The notes beneath the pieces are model-generated. The model ran no database searches. It saw only the letters and a program-made list of their open reading frames with translations, and was not told where the DNA came from. A stretch of DNA of 28,108 nucleotides from CAZKCK01 sp964552325 (GTDB lineage Bacteria; Bacteroidota; Bacteroidia; Bacteroidales; TTA-H9), in the NCBI GenBank assembly GCA_964552325.1, contig CAZKHA010000033.1, positions 1 to 28,108 of the forward strand, in the 5' to 3' direction. This document shows, piece after piece, positions 1 through 9,300 of the stretch. The position numbers and the translations under genes are program-made. How positions within the stretch are numbered: position 1 is the first letter of the stretch; each line of letters begins with the position of its first letter.

Positions 1-114
1 ATCGCACTATCCAAAATGATAGCGCAAATATTGTATATACCTGTTATCCTTATTCTTGCAAAATCAATTCTAAAACAGTTTCGAAGCCAGGGAAATGCAG
101 CGAGCTATCCATAA
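1..114 (+). CDS. 3' end of a rightward gene, probable membrane-protein C-terminus (partial)
   Basis: Frame 1 is open from the first base to a TAA at 112-114 and encodes 37 residues ending in FRSQGNAASYP. About 20 residues in the middle (roughly MIAQILYIPVILILAKSIL) are hydrophobic and are followed by a basic stretch. This is how the last membrane helix and cytoplasmic tail of an integral membrane protein often look. The stop lies directly before a perfect inverted repeat that serves as terminator, and the next gene is convergent; both support a real gene end. The family cannot be named from so short a piece. A chance open frame of this length is possible. Confidence 0.45.
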   Translation: MALSKMIAQILYIPVILILAKSILKQFRSQGNAASYP

Positions 115-115
115 A

Positions 116-148
116 AAAACGCCTGGCAGTTAAACCGTCAGGCGTTTT
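116..148. terminator. Bidirectional intrinsic terminator between convergent genes
   Basis: Perfect 10-bp arms AAAACGCCTG (116-125) and CAGGCGTTTT (139-148) enclose a 13-nt loop. Read leftward the stem is followed by a T-rich tail (complement of 111-119), which suits the end of the BACON gene 20 nt away. Read rightward it ends in TTTTCGTTTC and suits the gene ending at 114. Confidence 0.85.
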
Positions 149-168
149 CGTTTCAAACAATAGTTGGA

Positions 169-3100
169 TTATTTTTTAACCATCTTCCAAACCAATGTTT
201 TGCCGGCAGTTTCCACTTTTACGAAGTAATTGCCAGGGGCTCTATGGCTTAAGTCAAATGCGTAACTCGATTGTCCGGTTCCTGATTTTATCAGCACCAA
301 TTGCCCTGTGGCATCGGTAATGGTAGCTTTTAGGTCAAAAGCTTGGCCATTGGGCCCCGCGATGCTAAACAAACCTGTGGTCGGGTTGGGGTAGAGCGTT
401 ATCACATTGCCGTCGTTGAGCTCAATTCCCACAAAACCAAGCTGTATAAGCTGCACAACCTGCGTGATGGTTCCTGCAGCATTTACGGTAATATTGGCCA
501 CGCGTGAACTTGAGGTGGGGTTTTCTTCGTACATAGCCTCAAAAGTGCCGTTTCCATTGCCCGAAGCTGTTGTGGTACACCAAATGGCATCGCTGCTGCT
601 GGTCCAACTGGCATTTGAAGTTACATTAAACGTAGAGGTTCCAGCTTCAAAAGATACCGTCTGTGTTTCGGGGGAAACGCCGAGGGTAGGTGCAGCACCT
701 GCTTGTGTAACCGTAACCGTAACCGGGGTAAGGCCCATAACCGTTACTGTAATGATAGCTGTGCGGGGCGATGCGCTGAGGTTGGCTTCATAATTGGCAG
801 CCAGGGTTCCATTGCCAAATCCTGAAGGGGTAACAGAACACCAAGATGCTGCGCTGCTGGCTTCCCAAGCTGAATTGGAGGTAACTGTAAAACTGGTGGT
901 GCCAACCGGGGCTGTAACGTTTTGGTTAGATGGGCTAACGCTTAACGAAGCGCCTGCACCGGCTTGTGTAACCGTTACAATCACAGGGCTTATGCCAACA
1001 ACGGTCACGGTTATATTGGCTACACGCCAGTTGGTGGAGGTGTTCTCGGTAAAGGTAGCGGTAATCGTTCCATTTCCATTGCCCGAAGGCGTTACGGTGC
1101 ACCATGTGGCATCACTCACCGAGGTCCAGGCAGAATTTGAGGTTACGGTAAAGTTGGTGTTGCCAGCGGCTGCTGTTACATCTTGGTTAGGAGGTGTAAC
1201 TGCAAGTGTTGGAGGTGCGCCCAATTGGGTGAGGGTTACGGTTACAGGCGTTAAACCCGCAACGGTAACTGTAATGGTGGCAATACGTTGGCTAAGGCTG
1301 GTGTTTTCGGTATAAGTGGCCGTTAAGCTTCCGCTGCCTGTGCCTGAGGGGGTAACCGTACACCAAGTTGAATTGCTGGTGGCTGTCCACGAGGAGTTTG
1401 ATGTAAGTTGGTAAAGAACCTGACTGGCTGGGGAGGCTGGAACGGTTTGGTTGGATGGAGTAACCGAAAGGGTAGGGGCTGCACCCGCTTGGGTAACGGT
1501 TACTACCACTGGGGTAAGTCCAACAACGGTAACGGTGATATTGGCCACGCGGGCTGTTATAACGGTATTCTCGGTATAAGTTGCGGTGATGGTTCCATTG
1601 CCCGTGCCTGATGGAGTAACGGTGCACCAGGTAGCATCGCTCACTACGGTCCATGAAGCGTTGGAAGTTACGGTAAAGTTTGTGTTTCCGGCAGTAGCCG
1701 TAACATTTTGGTTTGCTGGGGTCACAGCCAGGGTTGGGGCCACGCCGGCTTGGGTAACAGTTACCACCACATTGGGAGCACCCGAAGCTGTAACGGTAAT
1801 ATTGGCAGTGCGGGCAGGTCCGGTGTTGGCGGTATAATTGGCCACGATGGTTCCATTTCCTGAGCCTGAAGGGGTAACCGTACACCAGGTAGCATCGCTG
1901 CTAGCTGCCCAGGTTGTGGAGCAGGTAACGGCAAAGTTTGTGCTGCCAGCAGCCAGTGTAACGTTTTGGTTTGCTGGGGTTACGGTTAAGGTATTTCCGC
2001 CAACACCTGTTACTTGTACATTGTCAACAGCCCAATAGTAGCCATAGCTTCCGGTATAATTCCATTTGAATTTTACGGCCGATTGGCCTGCAAGGGCTGC
2101 GATGGTTTGATTGAAAGTGGCTGGATTGGTGGTGGAAGTGGTAGTAAAAGTTGCAATAAGCGTCCAGGTGCTTCCATTATTGGTGCTGTAATACACCTTG
2201 CCCGATGAACCCGAATAGCTCTTGAAATAATGGCTAAATTGAAGGGTAACGTTCGTAAACGAGGTTAAATCCATGGTTGGAGTGATCAAATCTGCGTTTT
2301 GTGAGTTTCCGCTGCCATAGGCATCGCTGTTTAAAAAAGCATAGTTGCCGGTAAGGCTTGGATTTGGGGTTTGACCCGTAATGGTTCCAAATTGCCAAAT
2401 TTGCCCGTTGCCCTGATTGTCAATCTGCGACCAGCAGGTGGGTATGGTGGTTCCCGAAAAGGTCTCGTTGAAAGGGAGTGTATATATTCCGCAAAGTGTT
2501 GTAAATGTTAGGTTCTCGCCATAAAAAGTACCGTTTGCATTGGTGGCATAAGCCCTCACATGATAGGTGGTATTTGCGCTAAGGCCTGTGATGGAGCTTA
2601 CAAAAGTTCCCGTGCCTGAACCATCGGTGGTATGGTTTCCGGTAGCCAATGGATTTGCAGTGGTTGCCCAGCAAACACCACGGGCGGTAACGGGCGAGCC
2701 ACCATCACTGGTAACATTACCACCCGATGAGGCTGTGGTTAGGGTGATGGCTGAGGCAGCGGTTGTAGTTAGAACGGCACCCCCAGGCGTAAAGGTCATA
2801 TTGGTGCCATTGGCAGTTCCATCGTTGTTTACGGCTACAATGCGGTAATGATAGGTCACACCACTCGTCAATCCTGCTAATGGAAAGCTTACATTGATAT
2901 TGGATGTGCCCGAACCAGCGGCCGTAGTTGTGGTGGTATTGCCATAGGCTATGGTTGTGCCCCATTGGAAGTAATAGTTGGTGGCCAGGCCATTTGGGTT
3001 CACCGTGCCGTTTAGGGTAGCGCCAGTGCTGGTGATGGCTGTAGCGGCTGTGGTAACGGCTGTTGGGCTGTTGCCAATTTTAAAGGAGGCAATACGGGTT

Positions 3101-4662
3101 TTACGGCTACCACCACTCCCAACATATTGCGTAGTAAACCAGAAGGTTTCGTTGTCGGTAGGATCAACGCAAAGCAAGGAATAATCTCCCCAGCGGTCAG
3201 CACCGGTTTGCGAGTTGGTGCCTGTCCAAATAATTTCTTCGGGAGCATCCATCAAGCCAGTGGCATTGGCATAGGCTCCGGAAGTTTGGCCTGTATAACG
3301 AATTCCAGGGTAAACCGTTGAACTCGATATGGAATAAGCCAAGCCAATTTTTCCATTGGCATTCAATACGGCACTGCCCATCCAGCGGCTGTGGACATCG
3401 GGTGCATAGGTACCTTGTTGCCTGATGGTCCAGTTTCCGGTTGTTTTGCGCAACTCGTACCAACGTACGCCTGCATGGTTGGTGGCATCCACGTCAACGG
3501 TATGGCAGCACACGATGGTTTGGTAGGTGCCAAAATTGCGGTATTGTGGAACGTTCATGATTACCTGAGGGATGGCATCCACTTTTTGGGATGTTCCTGG
3601 CTGAACAATATTGCTCCAGTTGTTTCCAAAATTGCTATCGAAGGGAGCTACGACAATTTGTTGTGTCCGGTTAAACGTTGAGGCAGAAGGCGTAGTCCAG
3701 TTTACAGCCAATTCATAAATCCAAAGTTCATCAGAGCCACCGCCAATAGCGTCGTCGTTAATGGCAATAAACAAACCGGGAGTGCCGGTTGGGGCGAAAG
3801 TACCATCATTGTCAATGGGAGGCACACACACAAATCCATCATTGGTAGTTGGCCTCCAGTTGTTGTTGAACGAAACGATTTGAGCAGCACCACCGGTAAG
3901 CATAGGTGTGCGTTCCAACACATAAATATCGTTTGCTGAACTGTTGTTTACGCCTACATAATACCCATCGCGCCAAATCCCAAATTTTGGATAGTCGGGC
4001 ATGCTAGGTACCACAAACGAATACTGATGCCAGGTACCGGTTGGGTTGTTGGTGGTAGAAACGGCAACAAGTAAATAGTTGGTTGATCCGGAAATTGAAA
4101 ACTCGGTGACTAACCAACGGTCAGCCTGCTCATCGTAAAGGATGATGGGGTCACCATCATTGTAGGTTGCACCGGGCACGCTGCCAAAGAGCTGGTTCAG
4201 GTTAGTGGGGCCGGCAACTAAGGTTCCTGTTTTATTGTATATGGCGTAAACCGTGTTAATGGTTTGCATGTAATGGTTTGGACCTGCTACGCCGTTGCAG
4301 TCGGGTGGGTAATAGGGTGATGTTTGTCCATCAAAGTTAACCAACGGGGCTTTGGGGCTTACCGAGTTTCCCATATCGGTTTGCCATACGGGGTCGATGG
4401 TTTTTGGGAAGGCTGTTTCTGCAAAGGGGTATGACCTGTATTTCAGGCTTTTGTTGTTTTCCTTGCGCTTGCGGAGTTTGAGGGCTAATTCGTCGAACTC
4501 CTTTTGGGTCATGGCAGGAATATCGCTTAAAGCTTTACTCTGTCCGTGATATGTTCCCTGTGAAATGTAGGAGGGAAAAGCTGGCTCATTTTGAGCAAAA
4601 GTGGTCTGGCATAGCAGTATCGTTATAAACGACGCCAGTAAGAATCCAAGAGTAGATTTCAT
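169..4662 (-). CDS. Giant secreted protein with two Fn3-like domains, jelly-roll domain, six BACON repeats and T9SS sorting tail
   Basis: 1497 residues, predicted to be exported by Sec and then by the type IX secretion system. A signal peptide (MKSTLGFLLASFITILLCQTTFAQ-type, residues 1 to about 23) is followed by a roughly 400-residue N-terminal region rich in Trp, Tyr and Asp (about 100-525). That region resembles a propeller-like fold but I cannot assign it to a family. Next come two Fn3-like domains (about 530-625 and 626-720), a jelly-roll, MAM-like domain (about 721-885, with W...VDNVQV near its end), and six BACON repeats (about 888-1408), each with a Trp...Trp-Cys core. The end (about 1415-1497, starting at LYPNPTTGLF) is a classic T9SS type A sorting domain. 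BACON domains are usually carbohydrate- or mucin-binding, so adhesion or polymer binding is the likely role. I see no catalytic motif. The gene is transcribed alone. Confidence 0.85.
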   Translation of the reverse strand: MKSTLGFLLASFITILLCQTTFAQNEPAFPSYISQGTYHGQSKALSDIPAMTQKEFDELALKLRKRKENNKSLKYRSYPFAETAFPKTIDPVWQTDMGNSVSPKAPLVNFDGQTSPYYPPDCNGVAGPNHYMQTINTVYAIYNKTGTLVAGPTNLNQLFGSVPGATYNDGDPIILYDEQADRWLVTEFSISGSTNYLLVAVSTTNNPTGTWHQYSFVVPSMPDYPKFGIWRDGYYVGVNNSSANDIYVLERTPMLTGGAAQIVSFNNNWRPTTNDGFVCVPPIDNDGTFAPTGTPGLFIAINDDAIGGGSDELWIYELAVNWTTPSASTFNRTQQIVVAPFDSNFGNNWSNIVQPGTSQKVDAIPQVIMNVPQYRNFGTYQTIVCCHTVDVDATNHAGVRWYELRKTTGNWTIRQQGTYAPDVHSRWMGSAVLNANGKIGLAYSISSSTVYPGIRYTGQTSGAYANATGLMDAPEEIIWTGTNSQTGADRWGDYSLLCVDPTDNETFWFTTQYVGSGGSRKTRIASFKIGNSPTAVTTAATAITSTGATLNGTVNPNGLATNYYFQWGTTIAYGNTTTTTAAGSGTSNINVSFPLAGLTSGVTYHYRIVAVNNDGTANGTNMTFTPGGAVLTTTAASAITLTTASSGGNVTSDGGSPVTARGVCWATTANPLATGNHTTDGSGTGTFVSSITGLSANTTYHVRAYATNANGTFYGENLTFTTLCGIYTLPFNETFSGTTIPTCWSQIDNQGNGQIWQFGTITGQTPNPSLTGNYAFLNSDAYGSGNSQNADLITPTMDLTSFTNVTLQFSHYFKSYSGSSGKVYYSTNNGSTWTLIATFTTTSTTNPATFNQTIAALAGQSAVKFKWNYTGSYGYYWAVDNVQVTGVGGNTLTVTPANQNVTLAAGSTNFAVTCSTTWAASSDATWCTVTPSGSGNGTIVANYTANTGPARTANITVTASGAPNVVVTVTQAGVAPTLAVTPANQNVTATAGNTNFTVTSNASWTVVSDATWCTVTPSGTGNGTITATYTENTVITARVANITVTVVGLTPVVVTVTQAGAAPTLSVTPSNQTVPASPASQVLYQLTSNSSWTATSNSTWCTVTPSGTGSGSLTATYTENTSLSQRIATITVTVAGLTPVTVTLTQLGAPPTLAVTPPNQDVTAAAGNTNFTVTSNSAWTSVSDATWCTVTPSGNGNGTITATFTENTSTNWRVANITVTVVGISPVIVTVTQAGAGASLSVSPSNQNVTAPVGTTSFTVTSNSAWEASSAASWCSVTPSGFGNGTLAANYEANLSASPRTAIITVTVMGLTPVTVTVTQAGAAPTLGVSPETQTVSFEAGTSTFNVTSNASWTSSSDAIWCTTTASGNGNGTFEAMYEENPTSSSRVANITVNAAGTITQVVQLIQLGFVGIELNDGNVITLYPNPTTGLFSIAGPNGQAFDLKATITDATGQLVLIKSGTGQSSYAFDLSHRAPGNYFVKVETAGKTLVWKMVKK
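430..2000 (-). repeat. Six tandem BACON-encoding repeats of about 250-260 bp
   Basis: Six successive units each encode a strand beginning with T-L-x-V-x-P-x-x-Q and a later W....(D/S)ATWC(T/S)VTPSG-like core, and end in TVTQ(A/L)G. The similarity is also visible in the DNA, where short runs such as gcaccaggtagcatcgct recur. The unit nearest 430 (the C-terminal one) is the most divergent. Repeats this close could recombine, so copy number may vary between strains. Confidence 0.8.
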
Positions 4663-5060
4663 GAAAGGTAATATAGGTTATGGTTATAAAGGTTAAAATT
4701 CAACAAAAAAAAGTAGGCATTATAAGTAATTGCTTGGTTATAAGTAAGTAATTAGAAATGCATCAGTATTATTCATGTTGCATTATTCAAAATTACTTTA
4801 AGGTAAGTGCAACATCTGGTGTTTTACGGACAGCAAAAATACGGTTTTGGTTTAATGTTGGGATGGATTAAGTACAGTATTTTTTTTGTAGGAAAAACTT
4901 TTTTTTCAATCGAACGGTTTGTACAATGCTACTAACGTACTGTAGAAGTTAGGTAATAATATGTTTAGAGCTATTTTAAGTGTTATTGATTGGGATTTTA
5001 CTTATTTTTGTTACCTAGTTATCGCCTTGCACAAAAAGCAAATCATCATCATTCGAACCA
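4663..5060. other. 398-bp divergent intergenic region with short repeats, no gene seen
   Basis: A+T-rich gap between the leftward BACON gene and the rightward transferase gene. It holds a perfect 8-bp inverted repeat, ATGTTGCA (4775-4782) and TGCAACAT (4808-4815), and a direct repeat TTATAAGTAA at 4720-4729 and 4738-4747, exactly 18 bp apart. A leftward -7-like element (CAAAAATA on the plus strand, 4834-4841, i.e. TATTTTTG) could serve the BACON gene with a leader of about 165 nt, but no matching -33 element was found. Confidence 0.5.
5003..5010 (+). promoter_or_regulatory. Candidate -7 element for the transferase gene
   Basis: TATTTTTG matches the Bacteroidota -7 consensus TAnnTTTG and lies 50 nt before the ATG at 5061. 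No TTG was found at the preferred 17-23 nt upstream, so this is a half-match in A/T-rich DNA. Confidence 0.35.
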
Positions 5061-6212
5061 ATGAAACACTGGATCCGGAAGTTTAAACTACTACTTGCAA
5101 ATTCATTTCTTCATGATATATATATATTGCTTAAACATTTTAAGAAGCAAAAGGTTTTAGTCTGTAGTTCAACTACTAACCACACAATTCGTATAGTTTG
5201 GCATGGGGATCAAGATATACATTCCAGTTTTTTTTTAGACCATGCCCTTGGCAACGATTATTCAACAATGCGGTATGATTCCATTTCCACTAAAGCCGTT
5301 ATTAATCAACTGCTAAGGAAAATGATTCAAGCAGATGTCTTCCTTCAACCTACTGTTATGCGGTTTCATACCAATGGCTTAAAGTCACTAATACTACCCT
5401 ATTGGGCTGAGTTTGATGTAAATTTAGAAGGAAAGGATTTCGAAAACAAGTATGCTTCTTTTCAAAAGATAAGGTATTATACCCGAAAAGCTGGGTTTGT
5501 GCCCATATGGCCTGAAATGACCCCCGCTTTAATTGATGAGTTTTATTATGAAATGGTAGTGCCATTTATAAAAGCGCGCAAGGGTGATAAAGCCATGAAG
5601 TTTACACGAGAATATTTTGAAGGCATAGCACATAAAAATGGCAAGTTTTTGTTTTTGGAACGCGACGGAAAGCGGGTGGCCGGCATGGTTATCCTTATGG
5701 GTGATGTGCCTATTTACCATACTATTGGAATTCGTATGGGCGATGCTAAGGACCATTTTGCCGATGGGGCATTCAAGTCGTTGTTCTATTTTGCCCATAT
5801 CCAGCTGCAAAAAATGGGTTATAAGCGTGTAACAGTTGGTGGATCACGTCCTTTCCTTAATGATCACTCATTAGTTTTTAAAATTCAAATAGGATGCGAA
5901 CCCATCAAAAACCGCATTTTACGTGATGAGATTGTGCTTTTAAGCATCTTGCACGATAGCCCTCAGGTTCGTAACTGGCTTAATGCAAATCCCTTTATAG
6001 CACTTGATGTTGAAAGGCAACCACATCCAACATTTTTTATCCCGTTCGCTGATTATGTTGATCAAATTGCCCTTCAAAAACTACAAGCTTCTGCATTGCT
6101 GTATCAACCTGCTGTTAGTCATGCATATGTTTTTGATAGTCCTGCTCAGTTTGTTTTCGATGAATTTCAATTTCTTAACTTCTTCGCGTATAAAGTGCTT
6201 CTAAATGATTGA
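5061..6212 (+). CDS. FemAB/GNAT-like acyl- or aminoacyltransferase
   Basis: 383 residues, no signal peptide. The central region (about 190-290) has the pattern of the GNAT-type fold found in FemAB-like proteins: a strand pair KFLFLERDGKRVAGMV, an IYHTIGIRMGD-type strand, a helix over ADGAFKSLFYFAHIQLQKMG, and the strand YKRVTVGGSRPFLND. About 85 C-terminal residues have no recognisable motif. It precedes the NRPS gene on the same strand with a 108-nt gap, so the two are probably functionally linked, perhaps through acylation or aminoacylation of the peptide product. The NRPS has its own promoter-like element, so they need not form one transcript. The family assignment rests on fold-like pattern reading, not a signature motif, and a stand-alone acetyltransferase is the main alternative. 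Confidence 0.55.
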   Translation: MKHWIRKFKLLLANSFLHDIYILLKHFKKQKVLVCSSTTNHTIRIVWHGDQDIHSSFFLDHALGNDYSTMRYDSISTKAVINQLLRKMIQADVFLQPTVMRFHTNGLKSLILPYWAEFDVNLEGKDFENKYASFQKIRYYTRKAGFVPIWPEMTPALIDEFYYEMVVPFIKARKGDKAMKFTREYFEGIAHKNGKFLFLERDGKRVAGMVILMGDVPIYHTIGIRMGDAKDHFADGAFKSLFYFAHIQLQKMGYKRVTVGGSRPFLNDHSLVFKIQIGCEPIKNRILRDEIVLLSILHDSPQVRNWLNANPFIALDVERQPHPTFFIPFADYVDQIALQKLQASALLYQPAVSHAYVFDSPAQFVFDEFQFLNFFAYKVLLND

Positions 6213-6263
6213 AAGTATTGCCCCTTTTTGTGAATTGATAAGATCTTTGTGTTTCAGACTTTT

Positions 6264-6271
6264 TATATTTG
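6264..6271 (+). promoter_or_regulatory. Candidate -7 element of the NRPS promoter
   Basis: TATATTTG, followed by C as is common in this phylum, lies 49 nt before the NRPS start codon. The nearest upstream TTG triplets give spacers of 14 and 26 nt, both outside the usual 17-23, so the -33 element is weak or absent. Confidence 0.45.
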
Positions 6272-6320
6272 CAGAAATAAAAAAACACACACATTCTACC
6301 ATTGAATATAAGAACCTCCC

Positions 6321-9300
6321 ATGAATACTCAAAAAACGACGCTTAATCAGATACTTGCGCATGCAGCTAAAGAGTTTGCTCATTTAATTGCTGTTAAAGG
6401 CAGTGGTTTTTCGTTTACTTACAAGCAATTTGATCAAATTACGGATGCTTTTGCCTTCCGATTGGTTAAAGCAGGAATAAAACCGGGTTCGTTAATCGGC
6501 ATTTGCTTGCCACGGTCGGCCGAAATGGTGATTGGGATATTCGGTGCCCTAAAAGCTGGTTGCGCTTATGTGCCAGCCGATCCCGATTACCCTGCTGACC
6601 GTATTAAGTTTGTTTTTGAAGATGCTGGCATTTCAAGCGTTATAACTACAACGGGTTTGGTTGGTAAGCTTACCGAACTAGGTTTCAGAGCTTTGGTGCC
6701 AGAAATAGAGAATTTTCACCAAGACTATTCTCCATTTGAAAGCGAAACCCAGCCCAATCAGCTTGCCTATGTTTTGTTTACTTCGGGTTCAACAGGCAAG
6801 CCAAAGGGAGTAATGGTTGAACATCATTCAGTTGTAAATTTAATACGAAGCGTTCAACATGACTACCCTATCGGAAAAGGGGATGTTGTTTTGCTAAAAT
6901 CTCCTTACACCTTCGATGGCTCGGTTTGGGAGTTATATGGATGGATGGAGCAAGGCTCTACACTTTTTGTAGCTCCTCCTGGTTTTGAAAAAGACCCAGC
7001 AGCCTTAGCACAAGTTATTTATGCCGAAAAGATAAGCTTTGCATTCTTTGTTTCGAGTATGCTGAGTTCGTTCCTCGATTATATCGATGCAACTGGCAAT
7101 AGGGCAATGCTGGCCAGTTTGAAGTGGGTGTCGGCTGGTGGTGAGGTGGTTAGTCCGGTTTTGGTTCAGCGATTTTATAAGTTATTGCTGGCATATGGCG
7201 CAAAGTTAATCAATGTTTATGGACCTACCGAAACCACTGTTTACGCAACTACCTATTTATGCGAGCACGATGTAAATTATGCCAAAATTCCTGTGGGTAA
7301 AGCTGTTGCAAACGACTTTATTTATATCATTGGGGATGATGGACGTTTAATGCCATCCGGTGAGGAAGGCGAGATTTGTATTGGTGGTGAAGGTGTTGCG
7401 CGAGGCTACCTTAACCGCCAAGATTTAAGTAACGAACGTTTTGTGCCTGATCCTCAACGACCCGGCGAGCAAATGTACCGCACGGGCGATATTGGAAAAA
7501 TGTTGCCCAACAATCTTCTCGATTTTATTGGACGGCGCGATTTTCAGGTAAAGTTGCGGGGCTTGCGCATCGAATTAGGCGAAATAGAGAATGCCCTGTA
7601 TAATTTAGGCCAATTTAAGGAAGTGGCCGTGCTGTTTACAAAAGACCGTTCGGGCGATGATAGCCTAATAGGTTGCTTTGTGCCCATTAATGAGGATTTA
7701 CAAGTCTATACGGTTGAATATCAATTATTGGATACTCCCAGCCGTGACAAATTGTCGAAAGACCTAGAGCATTCGTTGCCAGCTTTTATGCTTCCATCAG
7801 AGTATATTGTTTGCAAACGGTTTCCGGTAAACGAAAATGGTAAACTCGACCGTAAAGCCTTGCCATCCGTGGCTTCGCTTTATGCCGATCATCAAGAAGC
7901 TTTTGTACCTGGAAATAAAACAGAAAGCCTTGTTTACGCCATTTGGAAAAAAGTGCTGTCACGTGAAAACATTCATGGTGACGAAGAGTTTTTTGAAGCT
8001 GGTGGTCATTCTTTAAAAGCTATTCAAGTAATTACAGCAATTATTGAAGCCTTTGGCATTGAACTTCCATTACATGTTTTCTATTCGGGGATAAGCATCC
8101 GTAAAATGGTAAAAGCCGTTGAAGAGCATAAATATACTACGCTCTCTCAACACATAACCTCAAGTTTATCAGATGATGAATTAGTTTATGCCGTAAGCGA
8201 TACCCAAGCAGAGATGTTGCTATTGAATGAAATGGATCAAACCAAATTGCAGCATAATATTTTGGTGGAGTTTGATTTAAAGGGGAACGTAGAAATTGAG
8301 TTGTTAAAAAGGAACCTTGGCCTGCTTGTTCAAGAAGAAGAAATCTTTAGAAGTACATTTTCGTTAAGTGAAGATGTATTCACACAAATTATTCATGCCA
8401 AAGCCAAATTATTGTTTGATTTTGTTGATGCTAGCATTGATGGTAACTCGAATGCGCGTTACCAAGAACAATTGCAGTCGTTTGGCCAAGCAGTTTTCAA
8501 GCCAGAGCAATTACCTTTATTTGCATTTAAGCTTGTCTTCTTACAACCCGCTCATTATAGGCTTTTATTGGTTATCCATCACATCATTTTTGATGGATGG
8601 TCGCTGTATCTTTTTACACGCAAACTGGCAGATATTTACAATTTAGGCGAAATTGGCCCGGATCTCAAAAATCCAATCCGTATTGGCGATTTTGCCCAAT
8701 GGCACAAACAGTTCTCTAAAAATGTGGCCCAAGAGCAAGTTGAATACTGGAAAAACGTCTTCACAGTGCTTCCTCCTCAGCTTACTATACCTAAAAAGCA
8801 TAAAGCTAACAGATTAAAGGCGGGAGCAAATGGAAAAAGGCATTGGTTTTGGATTCCTGAAAACGACAGTCTGGCCGTGGAGCAACTTTGCCAAACCCTT
8901 AAAATAACGCCATTTAGCTTTTTTCTGGGGGTTTATAAATTAGCTTTGGCCGCTTGGTCGGGGCAAAATGATTGTTGTGTAGGAACACCTTTTGCCAATC
9001 GGAAACATCCCGATGTGGCTAATTTGATAGGTTATTTTACCAATATGGTGGCCATTCGTTCTTTAATAGATGTTAATCAATCATTTACGGAGTTCCTGCA
9101 GCACCTTAGCCAAACTTCGGTTCAAGCATTTTCGCATGCCGATTTATCGTTTGGGCAAGTTGTGAAAGCCTTGGGCGTTCCGCAACAACAGGGTGTGCAT
9201 CCATTGTTCCAGGCGATGTTTATCATGCAGAATTGGCCAAATGTACAAACCGATTTTCCCGATTTTATTCTGGAGCAGAAAGAACTGGGCAACAATACCT

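Noticed and set aside
430..2000. CRISPR array or satellite DNA
   Set aside because: The units are about 250-260 bp, diverged, and in frame; they encode protein domains, not identical short repeats with spacers.
407..3923. Many open frames of 60-200 codons on both strands within the BACON gene
   Set aside because: They are shadows of a repetitive, Thr/Val-rich coding sequence; none has a signal, family motif or promoter, and the leftward frame runs uninterrupted for 1497 residues.
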